From positions 1 to 50,564 of IMG/VR virus record IMGVR_UViG_3300034691_000007: DNA of 50,564 nt; one strand, 5' to 3'. The translations under genes were made by a program, and so were the position numbers. The notes under the pieces were generated by a model. The model searched no databases. It was given only the letters and a program-made list of their open reading frames with translations, and was not told where the DNA came from. Positions 25,142 through 34,679 of the stretch are shown piece by piece. The stretch is from a virus. Numbering within the stretch: the first letter of the stretch is position 1; each line of letters opens with the position of its first letter.

Positions 25142-27002
25142 AGCTCAGACCGAAGTCAACAGAGCAATCAAGCTCCCGATTAAGATTCAACTCTGCGTTA
25201 GTCTCACGCATAGCTTCCTTGAGCAAGGCAGTACACTTCTCTCTGTAACCAATCTTGATGCAGAGGATAACCTCATCGTGCATCTGACCAGTTAACTGAG
25301 GGCGTTTCTTACGGAAGTTCTTGATCCACGTATCGAAGCACCAAACACCAGTACCTTGATTGAGCGTAGAGAACCTGTCCTTTTCATGACGCAGCGAGTA
25401 CCACAGTTGGCTGACTGGATTGAACAACCACTTCATACCTAAGCATGACTTGACTATCTGATCCTCAGCTACCTTAAGTACAGACCAATTCCGTTTCCAA
25501 TATGCTTCCTTAAGTTCGGCTCCTGCCTTCAAATCAACTTCAGCAGCACGAGCAACAGCAGCATCACCAGCACCATACACACATGTGTAGTTTGCCTTCT
25601 TGCCAATCTGCCGCACTAGCTTCAGCTTCTTAAACAACTCCGTGTGCTTGAAGTGATCGTCAGCAGCCTTAAACCGGTTGCCGTCCTCAAGACTCATCAG
25701 CTTACCTTGAACACACAAGTCAATGTGTGGATCAAAGTCGTCTGTCATCATTTCTTCTACGTATTCAGGATCATACGGGAACATGAAGTGTTGCTTGGTC
25801 CGATCTTCCAAGCTGCTCATGTCGCTACCACATAGCTCATAACCTTCAGGAGCAACCAAACAGCCCCGGATATCAGCACCATAAGGCTTATCAATACCCG
25901 GAAGGTTGACAACCACCCTGTGCTTGAAGCGTAACGTGTTGGTAAGTCCTTGCACTTGTGCTTGGACATAACCTTCATCATCCACGTTATTTAGGAACCC
26001 ATTCAGGATCGCTATACGGTGAGTAAGAACAGACAACCCATCAAGGACTTCAAACTTCGGTTCCTTGACATACAGACGCTTGATACTCTTACAAATACCA
26101 CCGCCTTGTTTCAGATTGACTTGAGGAATCTGACGTGTCTCGCCAGTCTCCTTGTTCCGTTTGAACTCAAAGGTTTCTGGAATCCAACCAGCTCCATACA
26201 ACCATGACTTCACTTGATCAGACGATCCGGGGTTAGGTTCCTTGTAACCCACAATCTCCTGAACAACTCCTTCGTAATCCTCTGGTAAACCTTGTTCCTT
26301 CAACAACGCAAACCAGTTCTCCCCAGCTACAGTAAGGACGTTAACCTTACCTTTGAGGAACAACTTAGCAGGTTTTGTCCTTGGCTTGATGATTGGGAGA
26401 CGAGGCATAGCTTCAATAAGCTCAACCGTCTTCTTCTCCTTCTCAGCTAACAGCCTGTCACGCACTTCTACGGTGTGAGGTACATCTATCTTCCACCGTG
26501 AAGCCTCCTGCTCCCTCGCACAATCCATTTTAAAGCTGAGGTAATCTATCAGCCGCCATGCAGCCTCCTCGCTGCCATACAGCCTTAGCAGTTGCCTCCA
26601 CTGCCTGTCCCATAACTTCGTGTTGATCTTAACGTCTTCTTCACAACGGTTGATGTACTCTTCAATCGGGAGATTTTCCCAATCGTCAATGGGTGGTTTG
26701 GGTACACCAAACTCTTCACCCCACCAAGCCAAGCCGTGACGTACACGCTTAGGTTCCAGATACCATGACAGCGCAAGTGTGTCTACGATCTTGCATCGAA
26801 TCTTGATACCAAGGATACGCTCCAACACTGGCACGTCGAATCGTGCAATGTTGTGTCCGATCAACACAGTTGCCTTACCGAAGAAGCTACGCATGTTGTC
26901 GTAGTCTACGGTGGACTTAACCTTCTTATCAACATTCACTGACAAGCAATGGATGCGATCAGGGTTAAGGCCATTAGCCTCAATGTCGAAGATGGCTTGC
27001 AT
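25125..27002 (-). CDS. DNA polymerase, family A (T7-like)
   Basis: A 625-aa replicative polymerase with 3'-5' proofreading and no 5' nuclease domain, as in T7. Exo motifs are FDIEANGL (DxE), GHNIARFDVPVL and CEEDVKIN. Polymerase motif A is GSDMSSLEDR, motif B is RQIGKKANYTCVYG, and motif C is MHDEV. It starts in a TAATG overlap with the sigma-like gene. T7 polymerase uses thioredoxin; no obvious long thioredoxin-binding insertion was recognised here, so processivity may come from another factor. Confidence 0.95.
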   Translation of the reverse strand: MQAIFDIEANGLNPDRIHCLSVNVDKKVKSTVDYDNMRSFFGKATVLIGHNIARFDVPVLERILGIKIRCKIVDTLALSWYLEPKRVRHGLAWWGEEFGVPKPPIDDWENLPIEEYINRCEEDVKINTKLWDRQWRQLLRLYGSEEAAWRLIDYLSFKMDCAREQEASRWKIDVPHTVEVRDRLLAEKEKKTVELIEAMPRLPIIKPRTKPAKLFLKGKVNVLTVAGENWFALLKEQGLPEDYEGVVQEIVGYKEPNPGSSDQVKSWLYGAGWIPETFEFKRNKETGETRQIPQVNLKQGGGICKSIKRLYVKEPKFEVLDGLSVLTHRIAILNGFLNNVDDEGYVQAQVQGLTNTLRFKHRVVVNLPGIDKPYGADIRGCLVAPEGYELCGSDMSSLEDRTKQHFMFPYDPEYVEEMMTDDFDPHIDLCVQGKLMSLEDGNRFKAADDHFKHTELFKKLKLVRQIGKKANYTCVYGAGDAAVARAAEVDLKAGAELKEAYWKRNWSVLKVAEDQIVKSCLGMKWLFNPVSQLWYSLRHEKDRFSTLNQGTGVWCFDTWIKNFRKKRPQLTGQMHDEVILCIKIGYREKCTALLKEAMRETNAELNLNRELDCSVDFGLSYAEIH

Positions 27003-27511
27003 TAGAGAGCAGCACCATACTTCTCACGCACTTCTGCCTTGAAGCGTATGACACATTGTCTGACAGTGATGTTTGGGACATCCATGATTTCTACAATGTC
27101 GGCAGGCAATAACTGCTTGACAAAATAAAGGTCCAGAATCTCCTGATTCTGTTTGTTCTTACCTTTGATGTCACGGATAACTTTGTCGATCAAGTCTTGA
27201 TCAGCATGCCCCATCTTAACACCTTCGTGCATTTCCTCGTCAAACTCATCGGTAGTCCCATACCGACGATCATCAGACATGAAACGCTTCAGGCAACTGC
27301 TCAAGATACGGCCGAACCAAGCGTCCATATCCTTTACTTCAGGTGTCCAATATTGCAAGGCGTTTACAAAAGCATTCTGTACAATGTCCTCAGCATTCTC
27401 TGGAGTGCCAGCACGACCACTTACTTTCTGCACAAGCTTGCGCTTGTTAGCACGATAGTAAGCCTCGATCACTTGGTTACGTTCTTTAAACTTGTTTGAA
27501 GAGGCCGTCAT
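27002..27511 (-). CDS. ECF-like sigma factor
   Basis: A 169-aa protein with two sigma domains. Sigma2 (about residues 15-85) has AEDIVQNAFVNALQYW, the ECF region 2 signature, and a basic recognition part SSCLKRFMSDDRR. Sigma4 (about 115-165) has a helix-turn-helix in LLPADIVEIMDVPNITVRQC. Start ATG 27511 (GGA six bases before) is preferred; ATG 27517 is possible. phiEco32 encodes a comparable ECF-like factor (gp36) that redirects host RNA polymerase to later genes. As this phage has no RNA polymerase gene, this protein is the best candidate for the middle/late switch. Confidence 0.82.
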   Translation of the reverse strand: MTASSNKFKERNQVIEAYYRANKRKLVQKVSGRAGTPENAEDIVQNAFVNALQYWTPEVKDMDAWFGRILSSCLKRFMSDDRRYGTTDEFDEEMHEGVKMGHADQDLIDKVIRDIKGKNKQNQEILDLYFVKQLLPADIVEIMDVPNITVRQCVIRFKAEVREKYGAAL

Positions 27512-29201
27512 TTTCATTCCAATAGAGTGGGAAGTTACCACTGGCACCGAACTCTCGGTCTTCCAGTAACTTGAGATTACGCATATTACGGATAGGTCCC
27601 GGCAGTTCAGGGTCTTTGTTACCTTCAAGCGCAAGCATGAGGTTACAACTACGCATCATTGCACGGCTACCAGCGAACTGGCTGGACGTTACATCACCAC
27701 CAAGTTCATGAGGGCAGTTACCAAGGCCGATGTACTTGTTGTCCTTGTACTTCTTGAGTCGTTGTTCCTGACTGATGTTGCCTTCAGGAGCTTTCAAGTG
27801 GACAAAGATGAACACTACAATGTTGAGGTCAAGAGCCATAGCCGCAAGTTCTTGGGCGATTTCTTGGAGCTTGGTGTTGGCGTCAGCCGCATTAACACCG
27901 TTGGTGAGGTTTGTGATCGGGTCAATGAATACCGCTTTTGCACCCCATGCCGCAGCAGCGTAAATGTCTGCTTTGAGAGTTTCCCATCCAAGGTGCTGAT
28001 AGAGATTGACCATAGACAATTTGCCTTTAAGTATCTCACCAGCTTTGTCATATGCTTCGTAGTCAAACTCTTTATCTGGGTCATGGAAGATTTTCCCTAC
28101 AATCTTACCGGCCATGAGCTTATACGTCTTGGCGTTTGCCTCTTCAGGCTTAGCCATGAACACTTTAATCTCGTGGTTCTTAACAAAGTGAGCAGCCAAG
28201 GCGTTCAGCAGCTCGCTCTTGCCCATCTTAACACCAGCCCCGATGTAGATAGTCTCACCGTAGCGGATGCCCCTTGTGATGTCGTTCAAGTCCTGCCAAG
28301 GCCATGTAAGCTCACCGTACTTGGCTGGCTCACGGGCTGACTCATGCATATCCTCACCGAACACAAGACGAGTGTTCTTCTTCTTCTCAGCTTTCCACTT
28401 AGCAGCTTGATAGGCTGCCTTGCCTTTACCCTGCATCAGACACTCATTAGCATCTTTGAGTGGCAGGTTAATGACATGGACATCTGGAAGAATCTTACAC
28501 ACTGCGTCAACTGCTGCATGTCCTGCATCATCGTCATCAAAGCAAAGACTAATCTCTTTGAAGTGCTTACGAATCTCAGGGAGCAGACGTGCTATGTCAC
28601 GCTCAGCAGAAGCAGAACCATGAGGCAAAGAAACAACTGCTGGGATGGTGTCACGGTACTGTTCCTTCTCATAGATTTGGAAGATTTTGGCAAGCGCAAT
28701 AGCGTCGTTCTCACCTTCCGTAATGATAAGACGTCGTGCTCCTGACTCTTTAGCCAACTGCCAACCGAACAGATCAACATCCTTTTGATCACCAATAGAC
28801 CAGAACTTCTTACCATCAAGAAGTTTGACTTTGTAGGCTTTGAACTCGTTCCCGCTGTAATACGGGAAGAACTGAAAGGTTGGTGTCTTACCGTCCTGTT
28901 CGCTTACACCAATCTTGACACCGTACTCACTAAGGATGTCAGCTCGCAGCTTACGGTCTGGTAGGTCAATGGTTTGGTAGCCATGGATTTCCTCCAACTC
29001 TGCTGCAATTTCTTCCTTAGTCTTACGCAAGCGCTGTGCTTGAGGGATGTCCTCAGCCCGCTTGCCGTCACCCAAAGGGTGAGCTACACGTTTCTTACAG
29101 GAAAAGCAATACCCGTCAAGGCTACCGTCTTCTTGCTCGAAGACCTGTAGACCATCACGGCTCCCGCAAGAGTGTGGTAGTTTAATCAGGCATTGCCCCA
29201 T
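27486..29201 (-). CDS. Primase-helicase (T7 gp4-like)
   Basis: A 571-aa bifunctional protein. Its N-terminal zinc-binding site uses H10, C12, C32 and C35 and would read the primer template. TOPRIM motifs are TEGENDAIA (161-169) and FDDDDAGHAA (221-230). The RecA-like hexameric helicase has Walker A GAGVKMGKSE (321-330) and Walker B FIDPITNL. It is preceded by the repeated promoter-like element at 29242-29273, suggesting its own middle promoter. It overlaps the sigma-like gene at its end. Confidence 0.95.
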   Translation of the reverse strand: MGQCLIKLPHSCGSRDGLQVFEQEDGSLDGYCFSCKKRVAHPLGDGKRAEDIPQAQRLRKTKEEIAAELEEIHGYQTIDLPDRKLRADILSEYGVKIGVSEQDGKTPTFQFFPYYSGNEFKAYKVKLLDGKKFWSIGDQKDVDLFGWQLAKESGARRLIITEGENDAIALAKIFQIYEKEQYRDTIPAVVSLPHGSASAERDIARLLPEIRKHFKEISLCFDDDDAGHAAVDAVCKILPDVHVINLPLKDANECLMQGKGKAAYQAAKWKAEKKKNTRLVFGEDMHESAREPAKYGELTWPWQDLNDITRGIRYGETIYIGAGVKMGKSELLNALAAHFVKNHEIKVFMAKPEEANAKTYKLMAGKIVGKIFHDPDKEFDYEAYDKAGEILKGKLSMVNLYQHLGWETLKADIYAAAAWGAKAVFIDPITNLTNGVNAADANTKLQEIAQELAAMALDLNIVVFIFVHLKAPEGNISQEQRLKKYKDNKYIGLGNCPHELGGDVTSSQFAGSRAMMRSCNLMLALEGNKDPELPGPIRNMRNLKLLEDREFGASGNFPLYWNENDGLFKQV

Positions 29202-29241
29202 CTATTTCTCCAATGGTTGTTATTAATACTCTAGGACTTAT

Positions 29242-29273
29242 CTAGAGTCTTTTAGCGAGGAAAAAGATACAAA
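29242..29273 (-). promoter_or_regulatory. Phage promoter-like element, copy before primase-helicase
   Basis: Read on the minus strand: TTTGTATC (29273-29266), T-tract, A-tract, then AAAAGACTCTAG ending at 29242. The spacing from TTGTATC to CTAG is identical to the copies at 49794 and 39505. It sits 41 bases before the primase-helicase start and points at it. It is best explained as a promoter for the phage sigma-like factor or a host-RNAP promoter under phage control. Confidence 0.6.
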
Positions 29274-29480
29274 TTATTTTCTAAAGAAAACTCCTTGCTC
29301 CAGCATCCCATTATCGCCCATGAGCGCTTCGATATACTCCCGACAACCGTACATGTATCGGAAGTCTGCATCTTTGTAGACCTTCTTAGCACGATCGACG
29401 ACTTTAGGTTCAGACTTCAAGTAGCCGTTACGTGCTTCGTTCAGGTCAATACGCAAACGATTTAATTGATCGAGGGTCAT
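29274..29480 (-). CDS. Hypothetical basic protein (68 aa)
   Basis: A 68-aa helical, charged protein (LNEARNGYLKSEPKVVDRAK). Its stop abuts the promoter-like element at 29242-29273, so it is the last gene of the amide-ligase transcription unit. Its start overlaps the stop of a 17-codon frame. No family recognised. Confidence 0.62.
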   Translation of the reverse strand: MTLDQLNRLRIDLNEARNGYLKSEPKVVDRAKKVYKDADFRYMYGCREYIEALMGDNGMLEQGVFFRK

Positions 29481-29530
29481 GGTCTTGTCCCTCGCTTAAG
29501 CATGAACATGAGAGCCACTAAAGCAATCAT
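29477..29530 (-). CDS. 17-aa hydrophobic micropeptide or coupling leader
   Basis: A very short frame (MIALVALMFMLKRGTRP) with GGAG before its ATG and a stop overlapping the next start (ATGA). It is either a tiny membrane peptide or a device that brings ribosomes to the next gene. The sequence is short enough to be chance, but the ribosome site and overlap favour translation. Confidence 0.38.
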   Translation of the reverse strand: MIALVALMFMLKRGTRP

Positions 29531-29569
29531 GACAGTTACTCCTTACAGGAACAGGGCAGACGCCCTTGG

Positions 29570-30328
29570 TTACAGTTGCAGAAGTTCCTTGAAACGGGCG
29601 ACATAGCCTTCAAGCGTCGTGCCTGTAAGGCCCGGAGCAGTGTTGACTTCAAGGACATAAGCCATTTGATGCTTGTCATTCCAGATAACATCGACAGCTC
29701 CAAAGTCTAGGCCGGTCACTTCGATAGCCTTGACGGCTTGCTCAGTTACCATGGCCGGTGGGTTAACGTCGTTACGGACGAAGACAAAGCCGTTATGGTG
29801 ATTGCGCACCTTCCAGTTAATCTTGCCGTCCTCGACTTCCTTGTTACGTGCCTTGCGCTGGATGTCAACAACCTTACCGCCCAGCACATGGATACGGTAC
29901 TCATCTTTCTTGGGTACGTACTTGACGTACAAAGGGGCGTCAACGATACGATCACCAGCTTCGATGATGACGATGCCCTCACCACTATGGCCGGTCAACT
30001 TCTGACGAGCCACAACAGTAGCCCCATCAGCCAGCCAACCGGCCACAACATTCTTGTCAGTGGTGAAGGATGGGATGACTACATCACCCTCCACCGTATT
30101 GAAGAAGGTCAGCTTATTGGTGGCGTTAGCTACCTTTTCGCCGGGGTTATAGACTTTCAGCCCATTGTATGCAGCCGGAGTAGCAGAGCTACCCCAGTTG
30201 ATGATCACGTCAGCGGCCTTGGGACGCCACTTGCTGCCCTCAACTTTGAGGACTTTGATGTCGAGGCCAGCGGCCAATGCCTTAGCACTGGCGCTGCCTT
30301 GCTTGTATGCATACAACTTAGTAGTCAT
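29570..30328 (-). CDS. ATP-grasp amide ligase (RimK-like)
   Basis: A 252-aa ATP-grasp enzyme that activates a carboxylate as acyl-phosphate and joins it to an amine. The glycine-rich loop is TGHSGEGI (112-119), the adenine-site region is [14 protein letters not shown] (132-145), and the metal site is D213 with E227-V-N229 in [11 protein letters not shown]. Start ATG 30328 has GAGGAAG upstream and overlaps the amidoligase gene. In phiEco32-type phages an ATP-grasp gene accompanies COOH-NH2 ligases and amidotransferases. It would make a peptide-like bond in the same product. Confidence 0.88.
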   Translation of the reverse strand: MTTKLYAYKQGSASAKALAAGLDIKVLKVEGSKWRPKAADVIINWGSSATPAAYNGLKVYNPGEKVANATNKLTFFNTVEGDVVIPSFTTDKNVVAGWLADGATVVARQKLTGHSGEGIVIIEAGDRIVDAPLYVKYVPKKDEYRIHVLGGKVVDIQRKARNKEVEDGKINWKVRNHHNGFVFVRNDVNPPAMVTEQAVKAIEVTGLDFGAVDVIWNDKHQMAYVLEVNTAPGLTGTTLEGYVARFKELLQL

Positions 30329-31832
30329 GGTTATCTTCCTCTTGTTCCATTGCTTCACGAGCAAGGCGGGCCATTACTTGGGTCAGGAACACTTTGTATG
30401 AACCCGGTTTGTCTTCACGTTTCAGGCGCACCAACCAGTCATACTCTTCACGAGTAAGTTCATCACGGGTCAGGCCTACCTGTTGAAGCGTAGGGAATGG
30501 CACAGGCGGGATGCCGTGGCCATCAACCTTGTTAGCCACTTGGGCTGCCTTAGGTGGGACCTTAATCCATTCAGGCGCCTTAGCAGCGGCCTTGATTTGG
30601 CCAGCCATGAATGCATCACCCAATGCAAGCTGAGCCATTCCGGCCATCACCCGACGGTCATGGACATATGGGATGTCACGAGCGGTAGCCTTGAAGTATT
30701 CGTTAGGCACCCATGCAGCAGCCATACCCTGTGGGCCATTGTTAAAGGCAGCGCCATAACCTACCAACATAGAGTTACCGTTGTCCTCATCCTTGGCCAT
30801 CCACACAATCTGACCACGTTTGAAGCCACAGGTGTCCTTCAGAATCTCTACAGAGACCCACTCTTCAGGATCAACCCCTTCAGGGATTGGCTCTACTGGC
30901 TCCTTGTATGGGTTGGCGATGAAGCCTACCGGGGCCTTAGGAACACGAGGCTTAGGTGCTGGGCGGTTGCCTTCCTCACCAAATGGCATAGGAATCTCGA
31001 AAGGATTAACAACCTCCTGTTCGTAGAACTTCTGCCAGTTAGTGCAGAACGCTACGTCCTGAGCACGACGAACACCAGCCAGTACCGACGACTTCCAGTT
31101 TGGATACTCCAAGAACAGGCCTGCGTTGTCCTTCAGGCAACGATTCATGAACAGTTGTACGTCACCACCACTGAAGGAGTTAACGACGTCTGTAGGGTCT
31201 GTGAAGGTCTTGGCTACTTCACGCAGGCCATGCAGAATCTCAGCCCACTTGTAGATCAGGTCGAGGTCACGAGTACCACGCATGGCACGGAACTCAAGCG
31301 AACCGTATGTGCCCAGTGCCTTGACGTTCATCGAAGCGTAACGCAGGTCATCGCTGACAAGGTTACGGAAGCGACGGGTCTTGGCTGCTTCTTGCAGCGC
31401 ATACAGCAGGAACTCTGCATCACCAGTGCGCAGACAGAAGAGGTTGCCTTCACGGTGCGGCCCACAGAACTTGGTCAGTACATCTTCCAAGATAATGTAG
31501 ATGGTGATGAAGTTGTACAGCTCGACGATGTTCAGGTGCTGTACGTTAACGTGAACGTGTACACCAGCCCGAACGGTGTCGTCAACTACCGAGCCGAACT
31601 TCTTGTACATCACGTTCAGATACTTCAGCGCGATGTCAGCTTCTTTCATGGACGAAGGCTTGGCAAGAACATACTCCATGTTCTCCTCGCCACGCAGGCT
31701 ACCATCCTTCTCCATCTTCCAATACTTATCGACTTGAGGGAGGTTCTTACCTTCCACCTCAATCTCGATACCAACGTCACCCTTGGTCATGAAACCTTTA
31801 GGGATGAGGAACCAATCAGCGACAGTCTTCAC
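30318..31832 (-). CDS. Amidoligase-2 family COOH-NH2 ligase with C-terminal extension
   Basis: A 504-aa protein whose first 220 residues are glutamine synthetase-fold amidoligase. VGIEIEVEG has E23 and E25 for Mg-[12 protein letters not shown] carries the paired His of the ligand strand, and [12 protein letters not shown] closes the fold. About 280 further residues contain a beta-rich segment ([20 protein letters not shown]) and a basic helical end; this extension was not recognised. It probably forms an amide between a carboxylate and an amine or ammonia. It overlaps genes on both sides. Confidence 0.87.
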   Translation of the reverse strand: MKTVADWFLIPKGFMTKGDVGIEIEVEGKNLPQVDKYWKMEKDGSLRGEENMEYVLAKPSSMKEADIALKYLNVMYKKFGSVVDDTVRAGVHVHVNVQHLNIVELYNFITIYIILEDVLTKFCGPHREGNLFCLRTGDAEFLLYALQEAAKTRRFRNLVSDDLRYASMNVKALGTYGSLEFRAMRGTRDLDLIYKWAEILHGLREVAKTFTDPTDVVNSFSGGDVQLFMNRCLKDNAGLFLEYPNWKSSVLAGVRRAQDVAFCTNWQKFYEQEVVNPFEIPMPFGEEGNRPAPKPRVPKAPVGFIANPYKEPVEPIPEGVDPEEWVSVEILKDTCGFKRGQIVWMAKDEDNGNSMLVGYGAAFNNGPQGMAAAWVPNEYFKATARDIPYVHDRRVMAGMAQLALGDAFMAGQIKAAAKAPEWIKVPPKAAQVANKVDGHGIPPVPFPTLQQVGLTRDELTREEYDWLVRLKREDKPGSYKVFLTQVMARLAREAMEQEEDNHDY

Positions 31833-32377
31833 AATACTTCCTCCAGAGCTTCACGTAGAAAGTGGCTCTCAGCATTCAGAACAGGCTTACCATCTTCGAT
31901 GGTGCCAACCACATTACGTTTGTGCCAAAGACGCAGGCCGCTGTCAATTGCCCACTCACGGCACCATGCCATAGAGTGAACACGTTTCTTTGTAATCTCT
32001 TCCAACACCTTGGCGAAGGTAGGATATTTGCCAAGGATTACTTGGCCAACATCCTTGTAACTCAGCGCCTCAGCAGGGAAGTCACCGATGGCAGTGAAGT
32101 TCCCGAAGCGTAGGCCTTGACGCCAGTCACGACGCATAGGCTTACGCATCAGGTAAGCTACCGCACCACCACGGTTGCAGTAACCGAGACGGACAGGGTG
32201 CAGGTCAAGTTCATCAACCTTTACCTTGAAGAACGTCTCGATGCTGTCGAGGTAAGACACGGTAGCTGTCATGCCACGTTGCACACATGTTACGAACACG
32301 GGCTTGCCGTCATACACCACGACAGTTTGTTCTAGACGAGAGTTTGCATACTCGTGATCGTTACCATACATACTCAT
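31829..32377 (-). CDS. Conserved-context protein between the two amidoligases
   Basis: A 182-aa protein overlapping the 504-aa amidoligase by 4 bases (ATGA). The N-terminal part ([20 protein letters not shown]) looks like a beta-barrel. The middle has [20 protein letters not shown] and [13 protein letters not shown] recall similar proteins between amidoligases in phiEco32-like phages, but no enzymatic motif is visible. It could be a substrate-presenting or regulatory partner. Function unknown. Confidence 0.7.
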   Translation of the reverse strand: MSMYGNDHEYANSRLEQTVVVYDGKPVFVTCVQRGMTATVSYLDSIETFFKVKVDELDLHPVRLGYCNRGGAVAYLMRKPMRRDWRQGLRFGNFTAIGDFPAEALSYKDVGQVILGKYPTFAKVLEEITKKRVHSMAWCREWAIDSGLRLWHKRNVVGTIEDGKPVLNAESHFLREALEEVL

Positions 32378-32389
32378 GACACGTTACCT

Positions 32390-33238
32390 TTAGGCGAGGT
32401 TGAAAGTTTTAGTGCGGCTGTTGTAGCCCGGTGGCAATGGGCAGCCACTACGTTTGAAGTAGTCTTCAATGGTGCGGGTATCGAACACACCAGTGATGAT
32501 GGTCCGTGCCTCGCCACCATGTTGGCCGTAGGCAATACCTTCAGACAGATCGGACATGGACTTCTGAGTTACCTCGAAGACCCATTCCATCAGGGCCTTG
32601 GACTGCAACCATGCATTGCTCAGGGTGCGGTACTCAACACCGTAAGACTTCGGACGGAAGCAACCGGGGGCACCGTACAGTTGACGACGCTTGCGGCCTT
32701 CAGGACCACCGTCAAACAACAACGAACCCAGGCCAAGCGACCAGTCCAATTGCTTAGAGGCCATGACGCAGGCCTCAAGGTGGACAGGGTCATCAGTAGG
32801 GATGCTTGCACCCCAGCCGATGTGAACGTGACCAGCAGCAGTACGGAAAGGAACCTGACCGTTAGGCCGTGGGTTAACCCCACCGTTGGTGTAAGCGTCG
32901 AAGTCAGGCTCACAGCCCAGCTCCAATGCTTCCATTGGTTGTGCCTTGATGTACTCAGCACCGAACTCTGCCACTGGGCAGGACTTCAGGGTATAGCCCG
33001 GCACCATGCTGGTGAGGGTTGCCAGTACAGCTTGGATGTTACGGGAGAACTCTTCCTTGCTGGACGCAGGGTCGATGTTGAACTCCAGTGCCATGCCATC
33101 CACTTGGACAGCGCCATGCTCTACCTTGAACGGGTTCTTCTTGTCGCCTTGGATAGCGCCATGTGCAGAGACAGGCTTACCGGCTTGGTCGAACATGAAG
33201 ATTTCTGGATCAGCGCCAACGAGAACTTGAAGTGCCAT
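32390..33238 (-). CDS. phiEco32-like COOH-NH2 ligase, type 2
   Basis: A 282-aa glutamine synthetase-fold ligase. The signatures are VGADPEIFMFD (D10 and E12 metal ligands), VQVDGMALEFNIDPA, and RTAAGHVHIGWG. These are the marks of the phage COOH-NH2 ligase type 2 family named after phiEco32. Start ATG 33238 has GAGGG eight bases upstream; the longer frame overlaps the amidotransferase gene by 143 bases and is unlikely. It is a second, distinct ligase for the cassette, lying next to the class II amidotransferase that could supply ammonia. Confidence 0.9.
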   Translation of the reverse strand: MALQVLVGADPEIFMFDQAGKPVSAHGAIQGDKKNPFKVEHGAVQVDGMALEFNIDPASSKEEFSRNIQAVLATLTSMVPGYTLKSCPVAEFGAEYIKAQPMEALELGCEPDFDAYTNGGVNPRPNGQVPFRTAAGHVHIGWGASIPTDDPVHLEACVMASKQLDWSLGLGSLLFDGGPEGRKRRQLYGAPGCFRPKSYGVEYRTLSNAWLQSKALMEWVFEVTQKSMSDLSEGIAYGQHGGEARTIITGVFDTRTIEDYFKRSGCPLPPGYNSRTKTFNLA

Positions 33239-33239
33239 G

Positions 33240-34652
33240 TTATTTACCCTCGGTTTGTTTGATGTAGTCCGCAACATCTGTGAAGTCCTTGCAGTCCGGG
33301 CAGATGAATTCCGACGGACCAACAAAGACGATATCATCTGCCTCTTCGAGACAGGTGTCTTGCTTGCACCATGCACAGCCATTCTCTGTGGCTTTCTTGA
33401 ACTCCGCTGGAGTCAGGAGTTCTCCTTTGTACCCTTCAAGAAGGACAGGAAAGTCGGCATCATCCAACTCCTCGTCCCCACTCATCAGGGCTGTAGCTTT
33501 TGGATCTTCCATGATCGAACGCAGATCAATGGTCAAGTGCATGCCACCATTGCTGGTGAACGACTTAACCATGCCCTTGAACGCCATTGTACTGCCGAGG
33601 AGTTTCTTCCACAGCGCAGTGCCTTCACCCGGATAGCAACGAATGCTGATGCGCTCGTCGTCGATGGCGTAGCACTGTATGTACTTCTGGTTAGCAGCAG
33701 TCGCAGCACATTGCACAGTGAAGGCAACGTTCTTGTTCATGCGTTTCTGATACTCCATAAAAGACGCGTTGCCAGATACGATCCGAGGCCGTTCCTTGCC
33801 TTCAAGACGACTAACAATATCTGTGACAGTACCCACAGCTTTCGACTCAGGTCGGGGAGTCACCAAGGCAGGCTTTCTTGGAAAGGGTTCGTTTACCTTG
33901 TTGCCCCCATAGTAAGTGCCGGTGTTGTACACTGGTGGGGTGTAGAGTTCACACTTGACAGCCACTGGCTTGTCGAACTCTTTCGCAGTAGCGAGAGGGC
34001 CGAGGGGTACGTCGAAGCGGTAGTGAACACCGATTGGAAGCTCTTCGATCTTGCCCAGCTTGACCACTGCATGATGAGCAGCAACAGTCAACATCCATAC
34101 CTCTGATGCCCAGAACAAAGACTTCTTGTCATCGCTGAACACGTAGAACAATGGACGCTGATCGTTGCGGATGAAGTTCAGCGAGCGATCTTTCTTGTCC
34201 CACCATGTCAGGGCAAACGCACCGTTGAGCTTAGGTGTCGTCTCCTGAATGCCATGGTTTTCCATGTGGTGGAAGATGTTCTCGCTGTCAACGTCGAACT
34301 TGGCGTGGTCGTCAAGCTGGTAGCGAGTGGTCAGTGTGCCGTTGTGAGCACCGATGATGGTGTCAATCTCGAACGGGTGAGCATTCGTGTTGTTGATCTT
34401 GCCTTGAGTGGCCCAACGATTGTGGCCCATCAGCACAGAGTGAAACAGACGGAACTTCTCATCGACAGCTTTGAACTGGTAGAAGTCCCACGGTGTACCA
34501 ACACGCTTGATAACTTCAGTTGCACCAGCAGAGCTGACGAACAATACGCCAGTCGAATGTGGACCACGCACTGTATCGAATTCCAGCAGACGTTTGAACA
34601 TACGTTCTTCGTTGCTTCCCAGTTTACCAGCAGCGCCTACAAGTCCACACAT
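33240..34652 (-). CDS. Class II glutamine amidotransferase (Ntn hydrolase) with zinc tail
   Basis: A 470-aa protein whose N-terminal half releases ammonia from glutamine. C2 is the nucleophile after Met removal (MCGLVG). Glutamine-binding motifs are RGPHSTG, GHNRWATQG, NAHPFE and GAHNGTL. The synthetase half of GlmS or asparagine synthetase is absent. Instead a middle region precedes a C-terminal zinc ribbon: CAWCKQDTC, then FICPDC. The ribbon may dock substrate or partner. Ammonia could go to the neighbouring ligases; alternatively it transfers gamma-glutamyl groups or hydrolyses amides. Confidence 0.88.
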   Translation of the reverse strand: MCGLVGAAGKLGSNEERMFKRLLEFDTVRGPHSTGVLFVSSAGATEVIKRVGTPWDFYQFKAVDEKFRLFHSVLMGHNRWATQGKINNTNAHPFEIDTIIGAHNGTLTTRYQLDDHAKFDVDSENIFHHMENHGIQETTPKLNGAFALTWWDKKDRSLNFIRNDQRPLFYVFSDDKKSLFWASEVWMLTVAAHHAVVKLGKIEELPIGVHYRFDVPLGPLATAKEFDKPVAVKCELYTPPVYNTGTYYGGNKVNEPFPRKPALVTPRPESKAVGTVTDIVSRLEGKERPRIVSGNASFMEYQKRMNKNVAFTVQCAATAANQKYIQCYAIDDERISIRCYPGEGTALWKKLLGSTMAFKGMVKSFTSNGGMHLTIDLRSIMEDPKATALMSGDEELDDADFPVLLEGYKGELLTPAEFKKATENGCAWCKQDTCLEEADDIVFVGPSEFICPDCKDFTDVADYIKQTEGK

Positions 34653-34679
34653 AATAAATTCCTTCCAAAAATTGGGTAG

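Noticed and set aside
30483-31979. 498-codon plus-strand frame opposite the amidoligase
   Set aside because: It is the antisense shadow of a well-supported gene and has no ribosome site.
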